Shown piece after piece: positions 46,988-58,400 of a stretch of DNA of 64,000 nt. A program made the position numbers and the translations under genes. The notes beneath the pieces were generated by a model. The model was not told the DNA's origin. It searched no databases and worked only from the letters and a program-made list of their open reading frames with translations. The DNA is taken from positions 9,643,410 through 9,707,409 of the forward strand of contig NC_050738.1 of assembly GCF_014529535.1 (NCBI RefSeq), written 5' to 3'. Numbering within the stretch: the stretch's first letter is position 1; the number at the start of each line of letters is the position of its first letter. This DNA is from Bradysia coprophila (lineage: Eukaryota > Arthropoda > Insecta > Diptera > Sciaridae).

Positions 46988-47350
46988 AATAAAATAAGGC
47001 AGTAGCGCTTGGTTCGACTAGGGACCTGAATTATCCAAGGTAAATATATGTTGTGGATGTAATGCTATATATAACCGAATCAGATGTGCGGTGGTACGAA
47101 AGTTCGATACAAACGTCATCTCAAACCTTCGTTAAAAGCAAAAAATGGAATAGAAAGCCATCTGTTGTGACATAGTGAAAATATTCTGTGAAAGACAAGT
47201 AAATCTTAAATTTAAAAAAAATAGATGTCATTGGCATCGAACCTATGTGATAGGCCGTGCATCTGAATGGCATTACCTCCACACTATTTCTACCTTGGAA
47301 TTATCTATTTTGCGAATAAAATTAATTCAATTTAATTAATTAATTCAACT
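46988..47350. mobile_element. Family B MITE fragment interrupted by a second MITE
   Basis: AGGGACCTGAATTATC to the left of 47036 and GAATTATCTATTTTGCGAAT to the right of 47297 are continuous in the other family B copies. The terminal inverted repeats are not preserved here. Confidence 0.7.
47036..47297. mobile_element. 262-bp MITE, hAT-like, nested in family B
   Basis: It starts CAAGGTAAATATATGTTGTGG in part and ends ACTATTTCTACCTTG, giving short CAAGGTA inverted ends. The 8-bp duplication GAATTATC lies at 47028-47035 and 47298-47305. Confidence 0.85.
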
Positions 47351-47944
47351 GGGGTGATGGGAACCTACAATGCTTCAGAGTCAATGAAAGAAATTTTTTA
47401 TATTTTGTAAATACTTTTTAGAACCTCTTTTCATACAAAAACGCTATACTACCCCGAGAATCAACAATCGCTTTTGAAGAATGAGAAAACATATTATATA
47501 AAATAAGTTTCTTACAAAGGTGATTCTCAGGATCATTCTGAGTGCCAACCGGGGTAAGGAGGTTAAAAAAAATAAAATTAATATCGAGCTCATCACTACT
47601 TAAGGGCGTAAGCGTACAGTATCTCAGGAACTACTCAACAGATTTTGGTCATCTTTCTTTTCTGACTTTTGAAGATAAACCACCCGTTTGTAGCGACAGT
47701 GAAAGGTTTTAAAATTTTGCGCTTCTAAGTCAAACCATTACTCGATGTCGAGGTGCAAATACTTGTAAATTTCGTTGAAAAAAATTTTCAAAGGGAAAAT
47801 CCTCTGAGGATTTTCTTATCATTTTCCCGGATTTTTTACTGATTCTGGATGGAATTTCAAAGGATTTCTTTAAAATTATCAACGATTTTCGTCTTTTGAT
47901 TTGATTTTCTTGAGGATTCTCTTTGAATTTGTGGATTTTCTTCG

Positions 47945-48165
47945 TACAGTCAGAGGCAGTGAAATTTCAGCATTAATTTGCTTCAGCTGTTCTTCAGCTG
48001 ATCCACACATTCAATCAAAACTGTTTATATATGTTTATACGGTTGAAGCTGCTACACGCACGTGCGTGGTAGTGGTAAAACCCTATAAAGACGTATAAAC
48101 AGTTTTGATGGTTTGTGTGGATCAGCTGAAAAACAGCTGAACGAAATTAATGCTGAAAATTCTGA
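47945..48165. mobile_element. Foldback MITE (family C)
   Basis: CTTCAGCTGATCCACACA and TGTGTGGATCAGCTGAA face each other, with CAAAACTGTTTATA and TATAAACAGTTTTG inside and CAGCATTAATTTGC / GAAATTAATGCTG outside. The central TACACGCACGTGCGTGGTAG matches the copy at 34376. Confidence 0.75.
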
Positions 48166-48540
48166 AATGTTGAAGTTTCGACTTTTAGTGGCGGTGACCA
48201 GAGTGATTAGACAGAATACCAAATTCTTACAGACGGGAGACGATTGGAAGACGAAATTCATGCACAAAAAATCCGATTTATTAACAAAATTACAACGCCC
48301 GGCAAGTAAATTAAAAGTTTTTCGATTTTTTCTTATATTAACGGATAATATGGTGGGTTTTCGGGTACACGCCAAATCAATATGCTATTTTATGAACCAA
48401 AACCACAGTCCGTTCTTCGATGAACGATCCATCGAAAACGTAAAATGTGCGGTGACACAGTCACAGTAAAGTCAAACTTATTATCAGTCAAACGTACGCT
48501 GGTATAAGAACAACTAAGTAAGACTTTACTGATGCAAATC

Positions 48541-49166
48541 TCAGAATTCCGTTATGATTTCTTCATCCTCGTGTCGACGAATCGGATCACCTTCCAGCAT
48601 TGCATGTATCATGCTGCAAGTGAATGGAAAATAAAAAATTTCGAGATTAGAAAAACCACATTCTGCGATTTCACAAAGTTGAGATGTGTTATGTCGTTAA
48701 TTGCCTTACCAGTACAAGTAAATGAAGAACATAATCAGGTAGAACACCATGAATATCAAACAGTTTCGCATGTGAATTTTCACCATTCCCCGGTTGTGAA
48801 TTTCCGTCGGATCGTACAGACCAATGTTACCCCTTGGCATTCGGTATATCTCTCGTATTTGCCAGATAACCGGAGGAAGATTACACAAAAGCAGCCACCA
48901 ATGACCAGTTAATAGCAGCATGAGTGCAACAAACGTATGCATCGTAACTTTGGGAATAACCCAAAAGTTCAGGGTGTTGCAGCACTGATTCGCATTCAGA
49001 TAATCGCTCTCAACGTCGGTCAAAAGAATTACCTTTAATAAAACGACTTAATTACGGTCTAATTTTTCAAGAAACAGACTGAAGAACTTACGAAGTAAAC
49101 TAGTAGGAAGAGCAAGGATCCAGTTAGAATGAGTATTATGATGAACAACAATATGTCTGGTATCAT
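48541..49166 (-). CDS. cnir: Cornichon homologue 4-like ER cargo receptor
   Basis: Exons 49166-49092, 49032-48710 and 48613-48541; 156 residues (human CNIH4 139). Seen: a hydrophobic N-terminal helix (PDILLFIIILILTGSLLF), then VESDYLNANQCCNTLNFWVI, a second and a third hydrophobic segment, and the conserved GLYDPTEIHNRG. The match to CNIH4 rather than cornichon itself comes from DYLNANQCC, PxGNIGLYDPTEIHNRG and FFIYLYCM. Family knowledge: cornichons are ER membrane proteins that load selected membrane cargo, such as receptors and growth factor precursors, into COPII vesicles. The last exon adds an acidic tail (RRHEDEEIITEF), somewhat longer than in the human protein. All three exons join in frame; introns are 59 and 96 bp. 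The symbol is that of the fly cornichon-related gene and is assigned by family only. Confidence 0.92.
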
Positions 49167-49599
49167 TTTGATCAGAGGGCTGAGTAGACACAATTGAGTT
49201 CTTTTAGGAAGCGCACAATTTAATCCGACTTTGGTTTATGTACTAATTAGTCTTTGGTATGTTTACATTCCGGTCGTGTTTCAATTACCTGAAAACAATT
49301 ATCTCTACTGACATTACTGAGACATTTTAGATGTTATAACGTTGGTAACAGTGACTTTCCATCATCGAAATGTAGTAGATGGAAAATCAATAGAATCTCA
49401 TGCCTTGCAAATTTGTGTTTTTGAATTTTCGCAAAATTTTTCATTCCATGTTGAAGTAGTCGAAATTTCATTTCAAGGGTGTTGTAACCCTACAAAATAA
49501 AATTACCTACTTTTCGTCGAAGTTAATCATTTCATTTCCATTGATACACCCTTTGATCATTTTTCACCACAAAGGCATCCGAATTTTCAGCTGACGTGA

Positions 49600-49885
49600 G
49601 AAATAGTTATTTATACAACCGAGTGGCAAATGCTTTTTAGGCACTAGATGTGCAGATTGTCACTCGAGGCCGTAGGCCGAGTGTGACATTACACATCGTG
49701 TGCCTAAAAGCGCGTTTATCATCAAGTTGTTTACAACGTTTTTCGTAAATAAAGGCAAGGGACGGTCCTAACTTTCGTCGCTTGTTGCGAAAATGACTAT
49801 TTTCTCACTTACGTTGTGCGTATATATAACCGAGTGGTAACTGTTTTTTTCAGCAGTGGATGTGTAGATTGTCACACGAGGACAT
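49600..49885 (+). repeat. Diverged direct repeat
   Basis: ACAACCGAGTGGCAAATGCT ... GATGTGCAGATTGTCACTCG at about 49615-49668 is matched by TATAACCGAGTGGTAACTGT ... GATGTGTAGATTGTCACACG at about 49825-49878. Confidence 0.6.
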
Positions 49886-50927
49886 CGTCCACCTATTTCA
49901 GCACTTTTCAGTCGATTTCATAAACAACTATTATCAGTGAGCTCAACGCACTTCAAGCAAAAGTGATCATTGTCCTGAGCTCCTGCCTAAGCTGCCAAAT
50001 AGAGTACTATTTCGTATGAAAAATTTTCCGAATACTACAAAGATATTACTCGGAAAATTTCACAGCTAAGAAATGACCAAAGACCGGCTGAGTTACTTAA
50101 TCTATTGCGTCACTATGAAACTAAAATATCGAAAGTAAAATAGTGGGGTGTGGATCATGAAAATAGTAGCACAAAGGTTTACAAATACATTCATTATCTT
50201 GAATGTAGGGGTTTCAGCGACATCCTTTTGGCTTCCTTAAATTCGAATCCATTTTTTAGGTCTTACATGAACCTAGAATGCGTAATTGATTCCAAACAAT
50301 TGCCCAAGTAATATCTCAACCTTTCTTAAAATGAATTAATCGCATTTATACGAAACTATCGTGACAAAGGATTTTTTTAAGTCACTTTTATTCAAATAGC
50401 TAAAATCCATAGGAATAATTAGCTTTCTTTTCTAAAATCATTTATTTTTAGGAAAGTCAAGTATAGGTGAATTTCGGCTAAGAGACCACGTCGGGCATAT
50501 CTACCATTTACGGCTAATTTGAAACACGAAAAATAATATGCGTGTCCTACAGAGTCTACTTGTATAACTACGTTTTTGAGACACAATAGACAGACCACAA
50601 TGATGAAATGTTAAACTTTCAAGACTAGCACGGAAATATTTAACTTCTCAGGTTATCTTCTCGATAAATTTAAATTGTGGTCTTTTGTCGCAAATGTTTG
50701 TAACAGATAAACGGTTTGACGCTTAGTGCTTAGTGCGTAGCAAACAAAGTGTCAAGCCAAGGATTCTCCAAATTATCTCTACCAATGGTCTAAGTTAGCG
50801 TTGCTAAAACCTTAAAAATAAATTGGGACAAGCTACAAATCGAAGTACCGTTAATTTTTGAGATGCAAGCATAACTTCAAAAGTTTGTACACATTTTTTC
50901 ATTAAATGCTATTAAAAACTTTCCGGT

Positions 50928-51010
50928 ATTAATACCGGTATTTTACGCTCAAAACCGGTATTCGGTATTGGAAGATTCCGGTATTGATACCGGTTTTAAT
51001 ACCGGTATTG
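50928..51010. repeat. ACCGGTATT palindromic repeat cluster
   Basis: The self-complementary core AATACCGGTATT and near variants occur about eight times in some 85 bases, including TTAATACCGGTATTT and GATACCGGTTTTAATACCGG. Spacing is irregular. Confidence 0.75.
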
Positions 51011-51423
51011 CATTTCCTATTTCCTAGTTACATACAACGTTTTTCTCAATAATGGCAACGAAAGTTTTAATTTTCGTCACTGAGTTCAGAAACTAATCAT
51101 TGAGATTTTCCTTGTATAAGCAACGTAAGGTAAAGATCCAGGCTGCATATTATTGGGGCGGAATACACAGTCTTGGCATTAAAACCTAAAATATTAAAAC
51201 AGGATGTCGGATTTTTTGTTTGTCTTTTCAATAAAAGCCTACCTGACTATCACAGGTAAACGTTGACCTTGTGATGTAGTTTACTGTGAATACATGAACG
51301 AAAAGACGACGAAAACCCACACCCAACACCCATGAGTTGTCGTCTCGTCGAGAGAGTTAAATGTCATGTTTCTTGTACCTAGAAAATCATTTAATCAAAA
51401 ACAAACTAAGACAGAGCTTTATT

Positions 51424-51598
51424 AACCTGTTACAGACGGCTGTCATCTGTTATCGACAACGACAGCAAGAATAAACCACAAGCTCTGACAAATGAAGTAA
51501 AAGATTTCTGAAATAAATCTATGAAAATCTTCGATCAAATGAAGTAATAGATCAGATAGTAAAACTGTTAATATGATTTCTGTCTGTGACATGTTAAA
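51424..51598 (-). mobile_element. MITE family A, well preserved copy
   Basis: Left edge CCTGTTACAGACGGCTGTCA, middle CATCTGTTATCGACAACGAC and right edge GATTTCTGTCTGTGACATG. The ends CCTGTTACAGAC and GTCTGTGACATG are imperfect inverted repeats. Confidence 0.75.
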
Positions 51599-54500
51599 TT
51601 CCAACCACCTGGATCAGACAACTTTCTGGAACCTCCCGCCCTGCAAAAATGTGCGAGTAAATACGTCTGATGTCCTCTTATAAATGGCGAAATATACGCT
51701 TAAACCAATTAAGTAATGAATTACAAGACGATCTGTTAAAAATACTTTTATCGATATAAGTAATCGCCTCCATAATCATGTCGTCATAGCACTAATCTAG
51801 CATTAACACTTCGTGGCAGCTAAAAAAGGAAAATTCTTATTAAACGTTTCCTTACGTATATTTCATGGTATGTCATCTCCATCTTAATCTTCATATCTCG
51901 TGATATCTTCTTGTGTTTGGCTCGTTGATCCAAGGCGAACTTGAGGTCAATGAACACACGAGAAGTTTTTTTCCAGTCAATTCTAAGCCAATTTATTTAC
52001 AAGCGAAAAAAAAGACTGCTCACAGTGGCGCAGCCAGTAAAAAATCGATCTTTTCAAAAAATAAATTTTACAATAAATAAAAGTCATCTACTCTATTAGC
52101 TCCTAATGTTCCCAAAATGCATGCCGCGTTCCCTCTTTGAATGGGAACGAGAAGTCGTTTCCTTCAGTCTATATTATTCTTAAAATCGGTACACTCGGCC
52201 CTAGAAAATCTAACTGATTTTTTTTTTAACGAAATTAAATTACCTAAAACAAGATATTCCTTCGTCCCCATTCTATACTCCCCCATTGACACCTTAAAGT
52301 AAGATAAAAAATCGAAAGAGTTCTCCTGGCATGCTTCCGAACGATATCTCTGGCACCCTCATTTTATGGACACCATATCCAAGACAATAATATCCATCTA
52401 TGTTTGGATTAGATAACACAATTGGGGCCAATAACTAAACAATCGACATGCATCGTATCCACCAACATTTCATCAAAAATGTATCAATATTTGCCACTTG
52501 TTTGATGTATTGCTGGAACATGTTTCATTGATAGAACAATATAGTGTTTATATTTACGTAAATAAAAGGCGGCTTTGCCACATTAAACCACCATATGGTT
52601 TATCATTGATAACAGCCCAATTCAATGGATTAATATGCATTCAAATAGTTGCGATTAGAAAATTATAAACTGAATAGAATCGAATAAGGTTCTTTAGACA
52701 AGTCGATTCATGGTGTTATCCAATTCATATGTACAGCCGAACAGGTTAAACTGATGAATATATCCATCTATCTACATGTAACACATTCGTATAAAAATTA
52801 CGCAGACTCAAATCAGCTGAAATTTTTGCATTCAAAACCGAATCGAATAAGACTGTATTGTTTCTCTTTCTCTCACTCTCTCCGTCTTTTCTGGTATGTA
52901 CTTTTTGTAATACCCAGTTCATCAAAAATAACACTGAACTAACATACACTTACTCAGTTTCCATGCCATATCACTAATATCATAAGAAACTTATTGGGAA
53001 TATCTGTTGGACAGGTTTGATTACCATGTTTTATGAATTAACAATCATACCTATGTGCAGAACGATCTGAACGAACTTTGCAACAATTGATCTTGAAATG
53101 AATTGAGTCATTTTATGAAAAGAAAATTAATGAAGAAAAAAATCGGTATCTCAGTGTAACAGCAAACGGACGTTTAAATATTAAGAGAAATTTTATGATA
53201 ACTATGTGACATGCGTACGCATTTTGTGAGACGAATATATACGTTCCCATGTCTAACAACAAACACCGATGCATCTGCTAACAAAAAAAAGAAGCATACA
53301 CTCACAAGAGAATTGAAAAATGAAACTCTTTCCTTCGAGTGCCTATGCTCGAACCGAATCAAAATGGGATTGCCTCTTGCTGAGCTAACACGTATCGACT
53401 GTGTTTCACTGCGGTGCTATTTAATCCGGTGTTATTTAGCTATTTAAAGAAAAACACAATGTCAGAGACAAATCACTAAATGTGATAGCAAAAGTGAATT
53501 GATAATTACCGATTCGTTGGTTGTTTCGCAGTATATTAATTGCCAACGGTGCAATTTTTCATTGACAAAATTTTACCGATTTTAGTGTTTTATGAAATAC
53601 AATTTTTTTTCTTCATATATTCCTTGAAAATCGTTTCTCTCTCCGGGGAAAATACGGGTTTTTGTGCGTGTGATTTACGCGCTTGTGTGCTTTTTCATCG
53701 TATTTAATTCAAAATAATTTTTTTTTTTTAAAGAGGAGTTTAATGATTGACGAGCTTTTCGTGTTTGTTTATTTGTCTTTAAATATGAATGAATGAAATT
53801 CAAACTCTGTTTATCAAAGTTGGTTACATATATGAGTCGTCTTCATCATTTGTTTGAAGCTGTAAATATTATTACTTTAAAATTGTGCACATTAGTGATA
53901 AATGAGTGAGTGTTGTTTTGTCATAAAATAAAACACTGTGTGTAAATAACATAAAGTCGCAAGGCAACACGCTGGGTTATAACTGTTTTAGTACGACAAA
54001 ACCAATGTAAATAAAAATTCTAAATAAAAACAATAGATTTTGAAAACGTGAAACAATTTTATTTGGAAAGAAAAAAAAAGGAAAAAAACACCAGTCCGTA
54101 GCAACAATAATTTTTATTTGAAAACATACTGTGGCTGCGAGAAACTGAGATTTTTTATATATATAAATATTTTAACACAAAACTTAAACTTGTATGAGTA
54201 TAACAACTTTGTGCTCCGTTCAACTTGAATCAAATGCTGATACTTTTAAACGTGTATTTCAACTAAAAACTTCCAAGGTATGAATATTTTCATATTTATT
54301 TACACATACAACTTCTTACAGTACAATACAAGGCATTTTTGATTTAGTTTGTTTGAACTAAAAGAGTTTTATTTAGATAATGTGTATAGAGAAAAAGCAG
54401 CGGTTCAGCGCGATCATCAGTCATCAGGTGGATCAAATATAAATTTTATTGCAATTTAAAACAACCTTCTTAACCGATCGAAAATGTAGATTTTATATTC

Positions 54501-55179
54501 TGACAACAAATTTATTATTTTACAGAAATGTTACTTAACTTTACAAAATTTTACGTTAAATCACAACACAATGGCCTCATTATATTTTATTTTTAACATT
54601 TTATGTTAGTTACTTTCAACGTTTCTGTTCGCAGAACTTACAATTATTTGTTGTGGTTAAACGAAACGATTATTTCTGATGGATTTGGTCGATTGGCGGA
54701 CCGCGATTTCAGTTTCTAGTACCAGAATTGTTTTGTTTCCTCCTAATTAAATCCCTTTTCGCTCATCGTTTTATAACTGCGAGATTATTGCATTAGAACT
54801 ATTTATATCCTCTTGACTGTCCTCTTCCATTCAAGTGTAATATATCGCTGCGTGGTGTGTTTCGGTCATTATTTTGTTGACTATGACCATATACTATCGT
54901 AGACCCTTTGTCACGAGTGCTACACACATGACTGTAACAGTTTTGGCGTAGGGATGAGTGAGAATGACAAAGACACCTCATGAAAAATCATATTTTTAGA
55001 GACTTAGGACGGAGACCTTGCGTGAATAAGAAGAATATCTCCCAAATATTCCCGTGTAATCAAGTAGTTCAAAAAGTTTCATCATTCCCAACCAGCCCGC
55101 ACAACTCAATTCCCATTAAACAAAGCTATAAATGCAGTTTTGACAGCAACATAAGTAATAAGCAAGTATTAAGAATCTC

Positions 55180-55440
55180 TTGTCAGTCAACAGAAAATCC
55201 TTACAAAATTTTACTAAAGAAAATCCTCAAATTCATAGAAAATCCCTAAAGTCTGCAAAATCATCGAAAATCCTTTAAATGGTTCGAGAAAATCAAATGA
55301 AAACGAAAACTCTTATAAAAACATTCTTTGAAAATCCATCCCTAATCAGTCAAACATTCCCTGAAAATCCTTGAAAATCAATTGGAAAATCCTTGAAAAT
55401 CCTCAGTGGATTGCCTTATTGAAAATCCTTTGTCAACTAT
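55180..55440. repeat. GAAAATCC-rich irregular repeat
   Basis: About a dozen copies of GAAAATCCTT or near variants. The reverse form, GGATTTTC, is clustered at about 47780-47930. Confidence 0.6.
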
Positions 55441-58400
55441 ATCTACAAATACCTGGACTTCGGTATTAAGTCTATTAGTTCTAATTAAATTTCCATGAGA
55501 TTAACGCACAATCTTTTACTTCATTTGTTTCAAGACCTATATTTTGAGAGTATTCTTCGCTTCTGAAATCCAAACATAAACAAATTTGAACGTAGATATC
55601 AAATTTATCTGAAAAACCTCAACGAAAACATTCATTTCTTCACTTTCCCATGATGCTTCATCGACAAAATCGATCGAAATGTATATTGCATAACGCCTCA
55701 CCAAACCTCACACATTACCGCATCGTATATATATGTAATAATGCGAACATACCACCACATTTTACTCAACAATCGGCCCAACAAAATTGATTATCCTTTT
55801 CGATGCAGAATTGCGTTCAACAGGTAATAGTTCCCTGGACCACGTCGGTGGGTTTAAAAAAAAATGACATGGCTGGTTACAGGTTAATTGTGTTTTGATT
55901 GACATGATGAAATCCCGCAACACGATGTAGAATTATCTGCGGATTTTAGTATGGTGTTGGAATAGAAATTTACAGTGTGCAAAGAATGGATTCGGTTGAG
56001 TATATGGGAAACTGATAATATTTTTTGGAAAGTTGTAGTAATCAGTAGCACTAGTAGTGACTAAGGAAGAAGATTGTTTTAACGATAACATTTTGTAGTT
56101 TTATTGAAGTAATTCATAACTTTTATTTCCGATAATGGATGTAAATGAGAAATTTTCTGAAAATTGAAATGATTCTAAACGATATATCAGTATGAATATC
56201 AGCATTAGTCCAATCGGGGTCTTCTTATAACTACATTATTTCTCTTAAATCTCATGGCGAAGACCCATTAACACCTTTTACGAAAGGCAAAAACAGGCTC
56301 ACTGGCTTCTTAAACACGCCTCGAATTATGCAAAAACTCTCTGAGGAAAGTTAGGTTCGTAATAGTTGCTGTTATCTCGCCTAAATATAGGCTAGACATA
56401 AGGATTGTTGCAGCGACCAAACCCACTGCAACTACCCAAATTTTGACACTTAAGTGAACTGCACGATGTTACCAACGCGAAATAATCGCTAAAAAAACTC
56501 AGTGTGGAATTGTCTGACACGAGAAATATGCCCGGATTATTTTGATGTAAAGCTTGTACGTTACCATCCCAGCCAAAAATGACTAACTCAGACATATTTC
56601 AACTTGTATGTGTGTAGAAACTAGTGAAGTACAAGACTTTGCTCCAAACTGCAGAACAAATGTAGAGTGATCGAAGTAATAGATTCCATAATAATACTGA
56701 TGTGAAAGGTTAAAATCGTTAGAATGGTTACAATTCACGTCGATCACAAAGTATAGAGTTATTCTAACCAAAATGAAGGTCTTCAATTTCATGTCGTCAA
56801 CTAATTGTTCTCAGCAATGTTAATATTCAAATTACTTTTCCGATAATCAACTTTTAAGTTGTTACATTGAACCAAAGATTTACTTGATTAGTTTGTGATT
56901 GAGCTGTTCACCTTATTTAATTTCTTTTCGTGTATTGATTATGTTATCAGAATTAAATTCTCATTAGCATGCACAATGCACGATGAATAATGAATATACA
57001 GTCACACAGTCACACGTATAAATTTCAACTCGTTTTCAATTTCGGGGCGGGAGTCATACTTTCCTATCGCTGCTGTAACTTCTCTATATATATAATATTT
57101 GTAATATTGCGTACCGGTATGTATAGAGGCTCGTTGATAATCTTTGATTTTTGTTTAAAGTCACATAACAACAACAAAACTCAAACAAAAACACAAAAAA
57201 ATTTGTGTGTCGGTTGTCGATTAAAGTGCTGTTCATAGTTCAGCACCCGGACTTTATGTTTGTGATCGTTTTATTATCGTTTCACTTTTGTTTTTTAAGT
57301 AAAACATTCATATTTCTGATGATCTTGTATGAAGGGCACATTTCAATGAAATTTTCGATAACTTTGAATAGATTTTCAAAGTTTGTAGTTTGGTTTTGAG
57401 AAAAACTGAAAATTTCTCTGATATGCGAAAGAATCTCGGGGAAATTATGTCAAGCGGCAAGGTACATACACTGCTGTACAACGCATTAAAACCTTATCTA
57501 CATGAACAAAAGACCTAAGAGTATGTGATGTAAAGAAGTACCAGCTTGGATCAAAAATTCATAATCAAACAAAAGCAATGAACGTTTCCGACGTAAATTT
57601 TCTTTTCTTGTTGTAAGACATTGGCCTATTCAATTACAAAACTATTTGCTTGAAATGTTCAAGAATTCAGTGACCGGAAGTAAGGCAAATTAGTTTGTAA
57701 AATGGGGCGGATTTTGCAGTTTTACTCTCCCATATACAGAATAATAAATGGCAATTCCCATGGCGTAGATGGAAAATATTTCTTAGCAACATCTCACAAC
57801 TTCGATAGCACAACTTGGACGAGTGGCTTTTGGAGTTGTTTTTGTTAGAAGACCTCTAAATGATCTTATTATGTTGTCAAATGCAAATATTTCTTTGCTT
57901 TATTTATAAGAATTATTCTACACTTATATTCGAGTCGTACTGGTGGTTATTTTGTTGTTGTTAAATCCAAAACGTTGGTTGTGGATCACTCACGTCCAAT
58001 GTTTAATTTCTTTGGAAAAGCAAGAAGCTTCCGGATGTTTTACAATTCTAAAAAAAATCCTTTTGTTGTCAAATATGAAAAGGACAATATGAAGTTCCAT
58101 AGTCAGTCATCTCAAAAAATGTTTTTTTTTTAAAGAAAATGTTTGGTGTAAAACACACAGATAACCTCTTTGTTCTTGTGACTGATGAAAGAATCAAATC
58201 AAAACTTTTAAAGAAAATCGCCTGAGCTCTCGGAAAAGTGATATCCGACAGGTCTGTAATTAGTCCCACATAAATTTCGCCTAACAAATTAAATTCTAGA
58301 TTTTTATTTTCTGCTCTGTAACGAAACAATAAAATACAAAATCTAGATTTTCATTTGTTATAGAAGAAAATTATTGTGGAAACAACAACTCCAAAATCAG

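Larger units (their letters stand above)
46046..48540. other. Region between MICU1 and the cornichon gene
   Basis: Convergent 3' flanks of two genes. An ATTAAA at 46276 might serve MICU1. It holds nested MITEs at 46990-47350, a GGATTTTC-rich block at about 47780-47930 and a foldback MITE at 47945-48165. An open plus-strand frame at 48113-48469 has no recognisable domain. Confidence 0.45.

Noticed and set aside
54194-54280. ATG followed by 28 open codons and a gtatg donor-like site, as a possible first exon
   Set aside because: No downstream exon could be matched, so there is no support beyond chance.
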